A stretch of 64,000 nt of DNA from Streptomyces malaysiensis subsp. samsunensis (lineage in GTDB: Bacteria; Actinomycetota; Actinomycetes; Streptomycetales; Streptomycetaceae). Every line of letters begins with the position of its first letter. The stretch's first letter is position 1. Below are positions 49,280-58,132 of the stretch, in pieces. The position numbers and the translations under genes are program-made. The DNA lies in the NCBI RefSeq assembly GCF_024519315.1, contig NZ_JANIIC010000054.1:1-64000 (forward strand), given 5' to 3'. The notes below the pieces were generated by a model. The model was not told the origin of the DNA and did no database searches. It was given only the letters and a program-made list of their open reading frames with translations.

Positions 49280-49293
49280 TCGAAGCGCTTCGA
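49280..49293. promoter_or_regulatory. LacI-family operator
   Basis: Perfect 14-bp palindrome tcgaagcgcttcga in the leader of the alpha-xyloside operon. CG-centred palindromes of this type are bound by LacI/GalR repressors. No LacI gene lies in the window, so the repressor is elsewhere. Confidence 0.75.
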
Positions 49294-49381
49294 TGGGGAG
49301 AGGTATACGAGGGGTGGTGGAGGTAAGTCAATGCCGTTGATGAAACGGGTGGGGGTACCCGGAGGCGTGGCGGGGAGGCGG

Positions 49382-50275
49382 TCAGCCCCGATGGACCTGG
49401 CGCACCGTGCGGAGGAAGGCGCCCAGAACGCTCGGCACCGGCCCGAAGCGGTGGGCGAGGTGGAACTCCAGCCCGGCGGCGGCCGGTTCCAGCGGCAGCA
49501 GGGTCACCCCCACATGCCGGAAGCGCCGCATCCCCGCCGGTCCGATGCCGATCCCCAGCCCACAGGCGACCAGCCCCAGCAGGGTGTGCAGATTGTGCGC
49601 CTCATGCGCGATCCTCGGCTCCACCCCGGCGGCCCGGCACACGGCGAGCGCCACATCGGCGGCGGCGGGCTCGGCCTGCCGCGAGGAGAGGATCAGCGGC
49701 TCGCTGTCCAGCGCCCGTACGGGCACGGCCGCGGCACTGGTGAGCGGATGGCCGGACGGCACCGCGGCCACCAGGCTCTCCCGGCCCAGCGGAAGGCTGG
49801 TCAGCCGCCGCCGGGCGGCCGCGGGTGGCGGGCCGCAGATGACCCCGGCGTCCAGGCCGCCGTCCAGCAGCGCCTCGACCTGCCGGGCGCTGGGGAGCTC
49901 CCGCAGCTCCAGCCGGACCTGCGAGCGGCGGGTCCGGAAGGCGGTGAGCACCTCGGGCAGCACGGCGGCCAGCGCGGTGCCGAGGAAGCCGATGGCGAGC
50001 GTGCCGGTCTCGCCGCGGCCGGCGTCGGCCGCGTCCCGTACGGCGAGGTCGAGGTGGTCCAGCACCTGCCGGGCCCGGGCCAGGAACGCCTCACCCGCGG
50101 CGGTGGGCCGCACCCCGTGCCCGGTGCGGTCGAAGAGCTGTACGCCCAGCTCGGTCTCCAGCGCCTTGATCTGCTGGGACAGCGGCGGCTGCCGGATGCC
50201 CAGCGCGGCGGCGGCCCGGCCGAAGTGGGCGTGCTCGGAGAGGGCGAGCGCATAGCGGAGATGGCGCAGCTCCAT
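49382..50275 (-). CDS. LysR-family regulator
   Basis: 297 residues. N-terminal HTH (LRHLRYALALSEHAHFGRAA, PPLSQQIKALETELG, LFDRTGHGVRPTAAGE) and a periplasmic-binding-like co-inducer domain. ATG at 50275 chosen over an ATG nine bases upstream. Divergent from the alpha/beta hydrolase gene, which it probably controls. Confidence 0.9.
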   Translation of the reverse strand: MELRHLRYALALSEHAHFGRAAAALGIRQPPLSQQIKALETELGVQLFDRTGHGVRPTAAGEAFLARARQVLDHLDLAVRDAADAGRGETGTLAIGFLGTALAAVLPEVLTAFRTRRSQVRLELRELPSARQVEALLDGGLDAGVICGPPPAAARRRLTSLPLGRESLVAAVPSGHPLTSAAAVPVRALDSEPLILSSRQAEPAAADVALAVCRAAGVEPRIAHEAHNLHTLLGLVACGLGIGIGPAGMRRFRHVGVTLLPLEPAAAGLEFHLAHRFGPVPSVLGAFLRTVRQVHRG

Positions 50276-50368
50276 AAGGGTCAAGCCTATATCTGATCGC
50301 GAATAATCCCTTCACGTCTCATATATCGAAGGAGAAAGTACCGCCGCTCCGATGCTCGACTGCGGGAC
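50276..50368. promoter_or_regulatory. Divergent promoter region LysR / hydrolase
   Basis: A short AT-rich patch (atatctgatcgcgaataat, ctcatatatcgaag) unlike its surroundings, containing TCGCGA and T-N11-A-like dyads where a LysR protein would bind. Confidence 0.45.
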
Positions 50369-51235
50369 ATGAACGACACGAACGGCACAGACGAAGTACA
50401 CGAGCACCGCGAGACGACCGTCGAGGGCGTACGGCTGCACTGGGTGCGGGCGGGTTCGGGGACCCCCGTCGTACTGCTCCACGGCTGGCCGCAGACCTGG
50501 TACGCCTGGCGCAAGGTGATCCCCCGGCTCGCCCGCGACCACGAGGTGTTCGCGGTGGACCTGCCGGGCCTGGGCGACTCGGGCTCTTCCCCGCGCGGCC
50601 ACGGCGTCCGGATCGCCGCCGACCTCCTCGACGCCTGGCGCGCCGAGGTGGGCCTGGACCGGGTCCATGTCGTCGGCCACGACCTGGGCGGCCCCATCGG
50701 CTACGCCTGGGCCGCCGCCCACCCCGCCCACGTCCGCAGCTTCACCCTGCTCGCCGTGCCCCTGCACGGCTTCGGGCTGAACGAGCTGATCGCCCGCGCC
50801 GGGCTCTGGCACTTCGGCTTCTTCGCGGCGCCCGGCCTCGCGGAGGGGCTGGCCGAGGGCCGGGAACGGATCCTGCTGGAGCACTTCTACGGCCACGCCA
50901 TGGAGACCGGGGCCATTCGCCCCGCCGACGTCGACACCTATCTGCGCGGCTACACCAGGCCGGGCCGGCTGGCCAACGGCTTCGCGTACTACCGCAACGT
51001 CCCCGCCGACACCGCCGCCATCGCCGAACTCGCCCGCACCCCGCTGCCGATGCCCACCCTGGCCATCGGTTCCGGCCGGGCCGGTGGCCCGGCCCCCCTC
51101 CACAGCCTCGGCCAGGTCGCCCCGGCAACGCGCGGCGCCGTGATCGACGACAGCGGCCACTACCTCCCCGAAGAACGCCCGGGCCCTCTTCTGTCCGTGC
51201 TCAGTCCCTTCCTGACGGAGGCCGACGCGGCGTAG
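50369..51235 (+). CDS. Alpha/beta hydrolase, epoxide hydrolase/haloacid dehalogenase type
   Basis: 288 residues. HGWPQTWYAWRKVIP carries the HGxP oxyanion motif, Asp105 in VGHDLGGPIG is the nucleophile, and His264 in DDSGHYLPEE completes the triad. An Asp rather than Ser nucleophile points to epoxide hydrolase or dehalogenase chemistry, not an esterase. A short cap domain lies between ~140 and 210. Substrate unknown; divergent LysR suggests induction by it. Confidence 0.88.
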   Translation: MNDTNGTDEVHEHRETTVEGVRLHWVRAGSGTPVVLLHGWPQTWYAWRKVIPRLARDHEVFAVDLPGLGDSGSSPRGHGVRIAADLLDAWRAEVGLDRVHVVGHDLGGPIGYAWAAAHPAHVRSFTLLAVPLHGFGLNELIARAGLWHFGFFAAPGLAEGLAEGRERILLEHFYGHAMETGAIRPADVDTYLRGYTRPGRLANGFAYYRNVPADTAAIAELARTPLPMPTLAIGSGRAGGPAPLHSLGQVAPATRGAVIDDSGHYLPEERPGPLLSVLSPFLTEADAA

Positions 51236-51268
51236 GGCGATTCCCGCCGCCTGCACGCTGCTGCTTGA

Positions 51269-51520
51269 TCACCAAGCTGTGATCTGTAGGAGGTAGACGC
51301 GCTCGTGCCGGGGAACCACCTGGCAGAAGAACATGCCGCCGGGCACCAGAACGTTCTCGCCGCGCGGCGACGGCCCCTGGTATGCCGTGCCGTCCAGGTA
51401 CAGGGCGGCCGCTGCACGGACCAACTCGTCCGCCTTCTTCTCCACTTCGGCGAGCAGAGCGGGCGGGGCGCCGCCCGCGACCTCATCTTCGCTGGGGTCG
51501 TACTCCCATGCCCAGCTCAC
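51269..51520 (-). CDS. Putative ParE/RelE-like partner of DUF6247-type protein, copy 1
   Basis: 83 residues, WAWEYDPSEDEVAGGAPPAL at the N-terminus, ending in RHERVYLLQITAW. The short alpha/beta layout and the GTGA overlap with the upstream gene resemble a toxin-antitoxin pair, but similarity to RelE/ParE is weak by eye. A second related pair lies 1.7 kb away, where the partner also begins with a WAWEYNP motif. Confidence 0.55.
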   Translation of the reverse strand: MSWAWEYDPSEDEVAGGAPPALLAEVEKKADELVRAAAALYLDGTAYQGPSPRGENVLVPGGMFFCQVVPRHERVYLLQITAW

Positions 51521-51873
51521 GCAGTGGCCTCCCGGGCCTCGTTCACCACGGCCAGGAGTTCGTCCATGGCGGCCCGCCAGGCCGGGTCGTCCTTGGCCAG
51601 GCCGTGCACCGCGTGCTCGGCGTTACGCCGTCGTGCGGCCAGGTCGGGGCGGCGCTCGATCTCCACCTCGCCGGCCCAGATGGTCAGCCATTGGCGGATG
51701 GGGCCGAGGTTGTTGTGTTCGGCGGCCAGGGCGAACGCCTCGTTCTTCTGGGTTTCCATCTCGCCCAGCCGATGGGGCGCTACGCGGGCGAGCGCGAGGC
51801 GCAGCGATTCGGGAGTGCGCTCCGGCCGGGGGATGAGGCCCCCCGCAGGCGGCTCCATGGGGTGTGCGCTCAT
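51517..51873 (-). CDS. DUF6247-type protein, copy 1
   Basis: 118 residues, mostly helical: ESLRLALARVAPHRLGEMET, AFALAAEHNNLGPIRQWLTI, WAGEVEIERRPDLAARR. GGAGG six bases upstream of ATG 51873. It precedes and overlaps the small partner gene; antitoxin role is inferred from arrangement. The family name is from memory of actinobacterial annotations. Confidence 0.6.
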   Translation of the reverse strand: MSAHPMEPPAGGLIPRPERTPESLRLALARVAPHRLGEMETQKNEAFALAAEHNNLGPIRQWLTIWAGEVEIERRPDLAARRRNAEHAVHGLAKDDPAWRAAMDELLAVVNEAREATA

Positions 51874-52294
51874 GCGGTCCTCCGGGCTGTTCGGTGTCCG
51901 TATGCACCGTACTGGCCATACGGGGACCCGCGTGGTGGGCGGCGGCTTGTATGACGAATGCGGCCGATGGCAGGGGGCCCGCGCGGACCGGGCCCCCTCA
52001 GTGCCGCGCCGACCGGGAGTCGTGCCGGGGCGCCGGGGCGGCGCGGCGGGCGCGGGCCCTCATGCGTAGGACGGGCACGGTCAGGAGGGCTCTGGCGATG
52101 GCCTGGACGCGGCGTGGTGGGGGTGGGGTGGTGTGGGAGGGGCGGGGGACGATGGGGCGGGAGGCGAGGAAGAGGACCATTTCTCCACGGTCCCGGGCGC
52201 ACCCGGTCCCGGTCCAACACCTGATCCGGGCCCATTCACGCATATCTGTTGTCAATTTTGGTCGGGTGTCGGAGGCGTCGGCCACCATGGTGCG
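51874..52294. other. Intergenic region upstream of LysR gene
   Basis: Arg/Pro-coding on the minus strand (a 60-codon frame ending at 51998) but without ribosome binding site or conserved motif, so I leave it uncalled. An AT-richer patch near 52240-52265 (catatctgttgtcaattttg) is the likely LysR promoter. Confidence 0.45.
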
Positions 52295-53263
52295 GTGAAC
52301 CGGGACATCGAACCGCGGCTGCTGCGCGCCTTCACCGCCGTCGCCGACGAACTGCACTTCACCCGCGCCGCCGCCCGCCTCTACGTCGCCCAGCAGGCCC
52401 TCAGCCGCGATATCCGCCGTCTGGAGCGGGAGTTGGGTGCGGAGCTCTTCGTGCGCACCACCCGCCAGGTCGCCCTCACGGCCGCGGGCGAGCGGCTGCT
52501 CCCGTACGCCCGGCGGGTGCTCCAGGCCCAGGACGATCTGGTGGCGGCCTTCAGCGGGGCCGAGCGCCGCCCGCTGCTGGTGGATGTGAGCGCCCCGGTG
52601 AGCACCGGAAGCCAGGTGCTGGCGGAGGCGCGGCTCGGTCTCGGCCCCGAGACCGAGCTGGTGGCCCGCTTCCACAGCGGGCTGGCCGGGGCCGCCGCCG
52701 AACTCCTCGCCGGCCGTCTCGACGTCTCCTTCGGCCGGGCCCACGGCCTCGACCCCGCCGTGCTCGCCCGGCTTGAGCACCGGCTGATCCGCTATGAGCG
52801 CCTCGCCGTGGTCCTGCGCGAGGACCACCCGCTGGCCGGGCTCGAGCGGATCCCGCTGTCCTCGCTCGCGGGCGAGACCCTGTACGCGGCGGCGGGCAAC
52901 CACACCACCACCGAGTGGACGGACCTCGCCGCCCAGCTCTTCGCGGGGTGCGGGATCGCGATGGCGGAGCCGTTCCCGGAGATCGAGGGGGACGAGGAGT
53001 TCATCCGGGTGGTGACCAAGCGCCGCTGGTCGGTGCTGGCCAGCGAGGTGTTCATCCACCTCCCCGGTACGGTGCTGCGCCCGCTCACCGAGCCCGTTCC
53101 GCTCTCACCGGTCTCCATCCTGTGGCGCAAGGGCCTCGGCCACCCCGGCCTGGACGCCCTCCACGCGGCGGCCCGCACACTCGCCACCGCCTCCGACTGG
53201 CTCACCCGCCCACCGGGCTCCTGGCTGCCACGCCCCGAGGCGGGCGTGGTGGTCAGAGATTGA
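52295..53263 (+). CDS. LysR-family regulator
   Basis: 322 residues. HTH (LLRAFTAVADELHFTRAAAR, VAQQALSRDIRRLEREL, LFVRTTRQVALTAAGERLL) and a standard effector domain. GTG at 52295. It lies between the two DUF6247-type pairs and its 3' end overlaps the convergent second pair by 11 bases; its target is not evident. Confidence 0.88.
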   Translation: MNRDIEPRLLRAFTAVADELHFTRAAARLYVAQQALSRDIRRLERELGAELFVRTTRQVALTAAGERLLPYARRVLQAQDDLVAAFSGAERRPLLVDVSAPVSTGSQVLAEARLGLGPETELVARFHSGLAGAAAELLAGRLDVSFGRAHGLDPAVLARLEHRLIRYERLAVVLREDHPLAGLERIPLSSLAGETLYAAAGNHTTTEWTDLAAQLFAGCGIAMAEPFPEIEGDEEFIRVVTKRRWSVLASEVFIHLPGTVLRPLTEPVPLSPVSILWRKGLGHPGLDALHAAARTLATASDWLTRPPGSWLPRPEAGVVVRD

Positions 53264-53540
53264 CGCGGTTGATGCAGACGCGCTTGCGATGCGGAATCAC
53301 CTGGTACCAGACGAGCATCGTCTCGACGCTGTACGTGCGCAGGCGATGGGGTTTGGGGTCGTCATCGAGGAGACCGTCCGGGCCGAGCCCCTGGGCCGCG
53401 AGATCGGCCAGAGCGCTGCCGATCACCTCGACCGCGCACCGGTCCGTGTCCTTCATGCCGCCGACGACCCACTCGGCGCCGGGGTTGTACTCCCAGGCCC
53501 ATCCGGCGGTGTCCTCGACGGCTTCGCCCCGTGTGTTCAC
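53253..53540 (-). CDS. Putative ParE/RelE-like partner of DUF6247-type protein, copy 2
   Basis: 95 residues: GWAWEYNPGAEWVVGGMKDT, then CAVEVIGSALADLAAQG, HRLRTYSVETMLVWYQVIPH and RKRVCINRVNL. The end (WYQVIPHRKRVCI) resembles the FCQVVPRHERVYL of copy 1, so the two are paralogous. GTG overlaps the upstream stop (GTGA). Toxin role is inferred. Confidence 0.6.
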   Translation of the reverse strand: MNTRGEAVEDTAGWAWEYNPGAEWVVGGMKDTDRCAVEVIGSALADLAAQGLGPDGLLDDDPKPHRLRTYSVETMLVWYQVIPHRKRVCINRVNL

Positions 53541-53899
53541 CCGGCGGCCCCGGTCTCGGCGGACGCTTCGCGGAGGATGCGGGCGATGGTCTGTTGCGCG
53601 GCCCGGAACTCCTCCTCCGTGGCCCGCGGATCGCCGGTGACGCGCTCCGCCTCGCGCATGGCGTGGAACCTCCCGGGGTGGCGTTCGATCGCGACGACGG
53701 TCGCCCACTTCTCCAGGAACAGCCGCATCGGCGTGGTCGAAGCGGTCTGAACGGCGCGGTCGAACGCCTCGCCCAGGTCGCGGTCGAACTCGGCGATGCG
53801 CGAGAGGTCGAGCCGTTTGACCGCTTCCCGCAAGGCGTCCCGCGTCATCGGCGGCTGCGGGATGACGGGCGCGTCCGAGTGGTCCGGCTGGCTGCTCAT
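53537..53899 (-). CDS. DUF6247-type protein, copy 2
   Basis: 120 residues, helical: REAVKRLDLSRIAEFDRDLG, EAFDRAVQTASTTPMRLFLE, KWATVVAIERHPGRFHAM. Same plan as copy 1 (a W-A/T-x-V-x-IER-x-P block near residue 90) and the same GGAGG six bases upstream. Probable antitoxin or partner. Confidence 0.62.
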   Translation of the reverse strand: MSSQPDHSDAPVIPQPPMTRDALREAVKRLDLSRIAEFDRDLGEAFDRAVQTASTTPMRLFLEKWATVVAIERHPGRFHAMREAERVTGDPRATEEEFRAAQQTIARILREASAETGAAG

Positions 53900-54118
53900 G
53901 CGATCCTCCGGCGGGCGGTCGGGCGGTGCACCGGTACCGTACCGGGAATGCGCGACAAGGCGGGCGCGTCAGCCCCCGCCCCCCGCATGCGGTACATCCC
54001 TCACCGCCACCCCTCCCCCCGGGTGAGAGCAAGGTTTCGTCCGTGTCACCTGCCGCCACAGCGCGGTAATGCGTCGTGCCTACCGTCGGGCAGCGACACC
54101 GAGAACTGTGGAGGCGTG

Positions 54119-55516
54119 ATGACTGCCCCGACCACCACCGCCGTGCGCAAGGGGGGCCGCTGGATCGAGCAGTGGGACCCGGAGGACGAGAGCTTCTGGA
54201 GGGAGAAGGGGGAGCGGATCGCGACCCGGAATCTGGTCTTCTCCATCCTCTCCGAGCACATCGGGTTCTCCATCTGGAGTCTGTGGTCGGTGATGGTCCT
54301 GTTCATGGGGCCGGAGTACGGCGTCGACGCGGCCGGGAAGTTCTTCCTGGTTGCGATGGGCACTCTGGTCGGCGGGGTGCTGCGGGTGCCGTACACCTTC
54401 GCGGTCGCCCGGTTCGGCGGCCGCAACTGGACGGTGATCAGCGCGGGGCTGCTGCTCGTACCCGCCGTCGTCGCCGCCGTGGTGATGGAGCCCGGGACCT
54501 CCTACACCACGTTCATGGTGGTCGCGGCGCTCACCGGGGTCGGGGGCGGCAACTTCGCCTCGTCCATGACCAACATCAACTCCTTCTACCCACTGCGCAA
54601 GAAGGGCTGGGCGCTCGGCCTCAACGCGGGCGGCGGCAACATCGGTGTGCCCGTGATCCAGCTGATCGGGCTGCTGGTGATCGGCACCGCGGGGGCGGCC
54701 CAGCCGCGGCTGGTGCTCGCCGTCTACATCCCGCTGATCGTGGTGGCGATGGTGCTCTCGGCGCTGTTCATGGACAACCTGGCGCCGGTGCGCAACGACT
54801 CCGGGGCGGCCAGGGAGGCGGCCCGGGACGCCCACACCTGGATCATGTCGCTGCTCTACATCGGCACCTTCGGCTCGTTCATCGGCTACAGCTTCGCCTT
54901 CGGCCTGGTGCTCCAGAACCAGTTCGACCGCACCCCGCTCCAGGCCGCCTCGCTCACCTTCATCGGCCCGCTGCTCGGCTCGCTCATCCGCCCCGTCGGC
55001 GGCCGGCTCGCCGACACCCACGGCGGCGCGCGGATCACCCTGTGGAACTTCGCCGCCATGGCCGTGGCCACCCTCGTGGTCGTCTACGCCTCCGCGCAGA
55101 AGTCGCTGCCCGTCTTCCTCCTCGGCTTCATCGCCCTCTTCGTCCTCAGCGGGCTCGGCAACGGCTCCACCTTCAAGATGATCCCCGGCATCTTCCAGGC
55201 GAAGGCCGTCGCCCGCGGTCTGACGGGCGCGGCGGCCGCGTCCTACGGGCGGCGGCTGTCGGGCGCGGCGATGGGGCTGATCGGGGCGGTGGGCGCGCTC
55301 GGCGGGCTCGGGATCAACCTCGCCTTCCGGGAGTCGTTCGCGAGTGCCCAGTCCGGCACCCCCGCCTTCGTCTCCTTCCTCGCCTTCTACGCCCTGTGCT
55401 CCGCGGTCACCTGGGCCGTATACCTCCGCGGCGACCGCCCGGCCACGGCGCCCGCCGCCGGTCCGGACACGCATGATCCGCGGTCCGAGCGGCAACCCGC
55501 CTACGCGGACGTCTGA
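54119..55516 (+). CDS. Nitrate/nitrite MFS transporter, NarK type
   Basis: 465 residues, twelve predicted membrane segments. GVGGGNFASSMTNINSFYP and GLNAGGGNIGVPVIQL are the two nitrate signature regions of the NNP family; the conserved arginine is present in GGVLRVPYTF. GGAGG four bases upstream of ATG 54119. It moves nitrate or nitrite across the membrane; direction cannot be read. The following HemD/HTH-type gene is a usual neighbour. Confidence 0.93.
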   Translation: MTAPTTTAVRKGGRWIEQWDPEDESFWREKGERIATRNLVFSILSEHIGFSIWSLWSVMVLFMGPEYGVDAAGKFFLVAMGTLVGGVLRVPYTFAVARFGGRNWTVISAGLLLVPAVVAAVVMEPGTSYTTFMVVAALTGVGGGNFASSMTNINSFYPLRKKGWALGLNAGGGNIGVPVIQLIGLLVIGTAGAAQPRLVLAVYIPLIVVAMVLSALFMDNLAPVRNDSGAAREAARDAHTWIMSLLYIGTFGSFIGYSFAFGLVLQNQFDRTPLQAASLTFIGPLLGSLIRPVGGRLADTHGGARITLWNFAAMAVATLVVVYASAQKSLPVFLLGFIALFVLSGLGNGSTFKMIPGIFQAKAVARGLTGAAAASYGRRLSGAAMGLIGAVGALGGLGINLAFRESFASAQSGTPAFVSFLAFYALCSAVTWAVYLRGDRPATAPAAGPDTHDPRSERQPAYADV

Positions 55517-55589
55517 GCGGTCCGAGCGGGCGTCTGAGCGGTTCGAGCTGGCGTCTGAGCGGTTCGAGCTGGCGCCTGAGCGGTTCGAG
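55506..55589 (+). repeat. 21-bp tandem repeat spanning the narK-type stop codon
   Basis: Four consecutive copies of cggacgtctgagcggtccgag-type units of exactly 21 bases. The first contains the last codons and TGA of the transporter gene, and each later copy keeps the TGA in the same frame at 55535, 55556 and 55577. Smaller cgtacggtcggcg repeats follow to about 55710. Confidence 0.9.
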
Positions 55590-55848
55590 CGGGCGTCCAG
55601 GGCGCCCAGGGCGGCCGCGGGGCCCGGGGCGTAGGTCGGCCGTACGGTCTCGGTGGGGCGTACGGTCGGCGTACGGTCCCCGGGGCCCGCGGTCGGCGTA
55701 CGGTCGGCGGGGAAGCCCTCGGCCGTACACCGCGTTACACCTGGGAAACCTCCGTGAACCGCCACCGTCACCGGACGGCGACAGGATGCGGAACCGGAGG
55801 TGTCCATACGCGAGCGAATCGGGAGACCGGGAGATCGGGACGAGAGCC

Positions 55849-57015
55849 ATGCAGCGACAACAGACCGGAGCCGCGGGTGGCGAGGAGCCCGTCGGCCCGC
55901 TCGCCGGATTCACCGTGGGGGTCACCGCGGCACGGCGCGCGGACGAGCTCGGCGCCCTGCTGCGGCGCCGCGGCGCGGAGGTGATGCACGCGCCCGCGCT
56001 GCGGATCGTGCCGCTGGCCGACGACTCCGAACTCCTGGCCGCCACCAAGCAGTTGATCGACAACGCACCGGATGTCGTGGTCGCCACCACGGCCATCGGC
56101 TTCCGCGGCTGGGTCGAGGCCGCCGACGGCTGGGGCCTGGGCGACGCGCTGCTCGACCGGCTGCGCGAGGTGCGGCTGCTGGCCCGCGGGCCGAAGGTGC
56201 GCGGGGCGATCCGGGCCGCCGGGCTCACCGAGGAGTGGTTCCCCGCGTCCGAGTCGATGGCCGAGGTGCTCGACCGGCTGCTGGAGGAGGGCGTCGAGGG
56301 GCACCGCATCGCCGTCCAGCTGCACGGCGAGCCGCTGCCCGGCTTCGTCGAGTCGCTGCGCGCCGCGGGGGCTGAGGTGGTCGGGGTGCCGGTCTACCGC
56401 TGGATGCCGCCGGAGGACATCGGGCCCGTGGACCGGCTGCTGGACGCCACCGTCGCCCGCGCCCTGGACGCCGTCACCTTCACCAGCGCGCCCGCCGCCG
56501 CGAGCCTGCTGGACCGGGCCGAACGGCGCGGGATGCGCGCGGAGCTGCTGGACGCGCTCCGCCATGATGTGCTGCCCGCGTGTGTCGGTCCCGTCACCGC
56601 GCTGCCGCTGGAGGCCCACGACGTGCCCACCTCCCAGCCGGAACGGTTCCGGCTCGGGCCGCTCGTCCAGTTGCTGACCGCCGAACTCCCGGGCCGGGTA
56701 CGGCCGTTGCCCGTCGCCGGGCGGCGGCTGGAGATCCGCGGCCACGCCGTGGTCGTCGACGGCGAACTGCGCACCGTGCCGCCCGCCGGGATGGCGCTGC
56801 TGCGTGCCCTGGCCCGCCGCCCCGGCTGGGTCGTGGCCCGCTCGGAGTTGCTGCGGTCGTTGCCGGGGGCTGGGCGCGATGAGCATGCGGTGGAGACGGC
56901 GATGGCTCGGCTGCGGATGGCGCTTGGGGCGCCGAAGCTCATTCAGACTGTGGTCAAGCGGGGGTATCGGCTTGCGCTTGATCCTTCGGCCGATACGAAG
57001 TATGCGGGGGAGTAG
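55849..57015 (+). CDS. Uroporphyrinogen-III synthase-like protein with C-terminal winged helix
   Basis: 388 residues. Residues ~20-270 match HemD (FTVGVTAARRADELGALLRR, VVATTAIGFRGWVEA, VTFTSAPAAASLLD). Residues ~300-385 are an OmpR-type winged helix (ELRTVPPAGMALLRALARRP, HAVETAMARLRMALG, IQTVVKRGYRL). Such fusions occur beside nitrate/nitrite genes and are thought to be regulators rather than haem enzymes. ATG at 55849 with GAGAG upstream. Confidence 0.88.
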   Translation: MQRQQTGAAGGEEPVGPLAGFTVGVTAARRADELGALLRRRGAEVMHAPALRIVPLADDSELLAATKQLIDNAPDVVVATTAIGFRGWVEAADGWGLGDALLDRLREVRLLARGPKVRGAIRAAGLTEEWFPASESMAEVLDRLLEEGVEGHRIAVQLHGEPLPGFVESLRAAGAEVVGVPVYRWMPPEDIGPVDRLLDATVARALDAVTFTSAPAAASLLDRAERRGMRAELLDALRHDVLPACVGPVTALPLEAHDVPTSQPERFRLGPLVQLLTAELPGRVRPLPVAGRRLEIRGHAVVVDGELRTVPPAGMALLRALARRPGWVVARSELLRSLPGAGRDEHAVETAMARLRMALGAPKLIQTVVKRGYRLALDPSADTKYAGE

Positions 57016-57159
57016 GGGCTTTGGGTGCGGGGGTGTGTGGGTGTGTGGGTGCGGGGGTGTGTGGGTGCGGGGTGCCTCCGGCGGTAGCCCCCACCCCGCC
57101 CCTTCCCGAAAGACGGGGCTCCGCCCCGCCGCCCCGGCTGGGGCTCCGCCCCCGGCCCC
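57016..57159. other. G-rich spacer after HemD-like gene
   Basis: Short gggtgtgtgggtgcg repeats then a C/G-rich stretch. No gene seen. Confidence 0.5.
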
Positions 57160-57400
57160 GCTCCTCAATCGCCGGAGGGGCTGGATCATGGGGGTGCGCC
57201 CCGGACCCCGTTGCTCAGGCGCTGGAGGGGCTGGATCATGGGGCTCCGCCCCGGACCCCGCTCCTCAAACGCCGGAGGGGCTGGAAAGCGCTGGAGGGGC
57301 TCGGGTGCGGGGCTCCCCTGGACGCCGTTGCTCAAGCGCCGGAGGGGTGGAGTCGACGCCGGAGGGGCTGGAGTTGCCCCTCAAACGCTGGAGGGGCTTC
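57160..57400. repeat. Cluster of Streptomyces-type dispersed repeats
   Basis: About seven copies of ctcaaacgccggaggggctgga and close variants, several with the flank ccccggaccccg. This element is scattered in many Streptomyces genomes between genes; here the copies form a local array. Confidence 0.8.
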
Positions 57401-57535
57401 GTTCCGGCACTCGGCTGTGTGAAGGGTTCGCCGGGCGTTTGCCCGGGCTCGGTTCCGGAGGGGTTCCGGGGGACAGGCGGGGCGGGCACTCTGAAAGGTG
57501 ACCGGATCGGGCCTTCCCCAAGGGGTGACAGGAAC

Positions 57536-58132
57536 ATGGCGTCGGCGTCGGCCTACGACCTGCGGTTCGACTCGGGGCGGATCTGCCTGGACCTGGTGGC
57601 CACGGTCGGTGGCCGGCTCAGCGAGGCGCCCGTCGAGCGGCTCGGCGGGGTGGAGCCCCTCAGGGCCTGGCTGCTGGGCGCCGGACTCGTACCCGGCGGT
57701 ACCCCTCTCGACGTCGTGGACCACCGCTGGCTCGTCCGCTTCCGGGCGGCCCGGGATCTGCTGCACCGGATCGTCCACACCGAGGTGGAGGGCCGTGCCG
57801 CGGGCGCCGATCTGGAGCGGATGAACGCGCTGGCCGCCACCGCCCCGCCCGCCCTGCGCGCCGTACGGACGCCCGACGGCGCCCTGGTACGCGCCCTCGT
57901 CGGGAAGCCCGACTGCGGAGCGCTGCTGGCCCAGATCGCCCGGGACGCGGTGCAGTTGCTCACCGACCCGGTGGCGCGCGGGCAGTTGCGGCGCTGCGAG
58001 GGGGAGACCTGCTCGCTGGTCTACCTCGACACCTCGCGCGGCCGCCGGCGGCGCTGGTGCTCCAGCGAAGTCTGCGGAAACCGCGAGCGCGTCGCCCGCC
58101 ACCGGCGCCGCGTGAACGCCGCCGTGGAGTGA
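57536..58132 (+). CDS. CGNR zinc-finger protein (ABATE domain)
   Basis: 198 residues. An N-terminal ABATE-type domain (LRFDSGRICLDLVATVGGRL, AARDLLHRIV) and a C-terminal CGNR zinc finger (CEGETCSLVYLDTSRG, RRWCSSEVCGNRERVARHRR). Probable stress-linked transcription regulator. ATG at 57536. Its final codons are tandemly repeated downstream. Confidence 0.92.
   Translation: MASASAYDLRFDSGRICLDLVATVGGRLSEAPVERLGGVEPLRAWLLGAGLVPGGTPLDVVDHRWLVRFRAARDLLHRIVHTEVEGRAAGADLERMNALAATAPPALRAVRTPDGALVRALVGKPDCGALLAQIARDAVQLLTDPVARGQLRRCEGETCSLVYLDTSRGRRRRWCSSEVCGNRERVARHRRRVNAAVE

Noticed and set aside
51998..52180. 60-codon minus-strand frame (RPIVPRPSHTTPPPPRR)
   Set aside because: No ribosome binding site, no conserved motif, Pro/Arg shadow-like composition.
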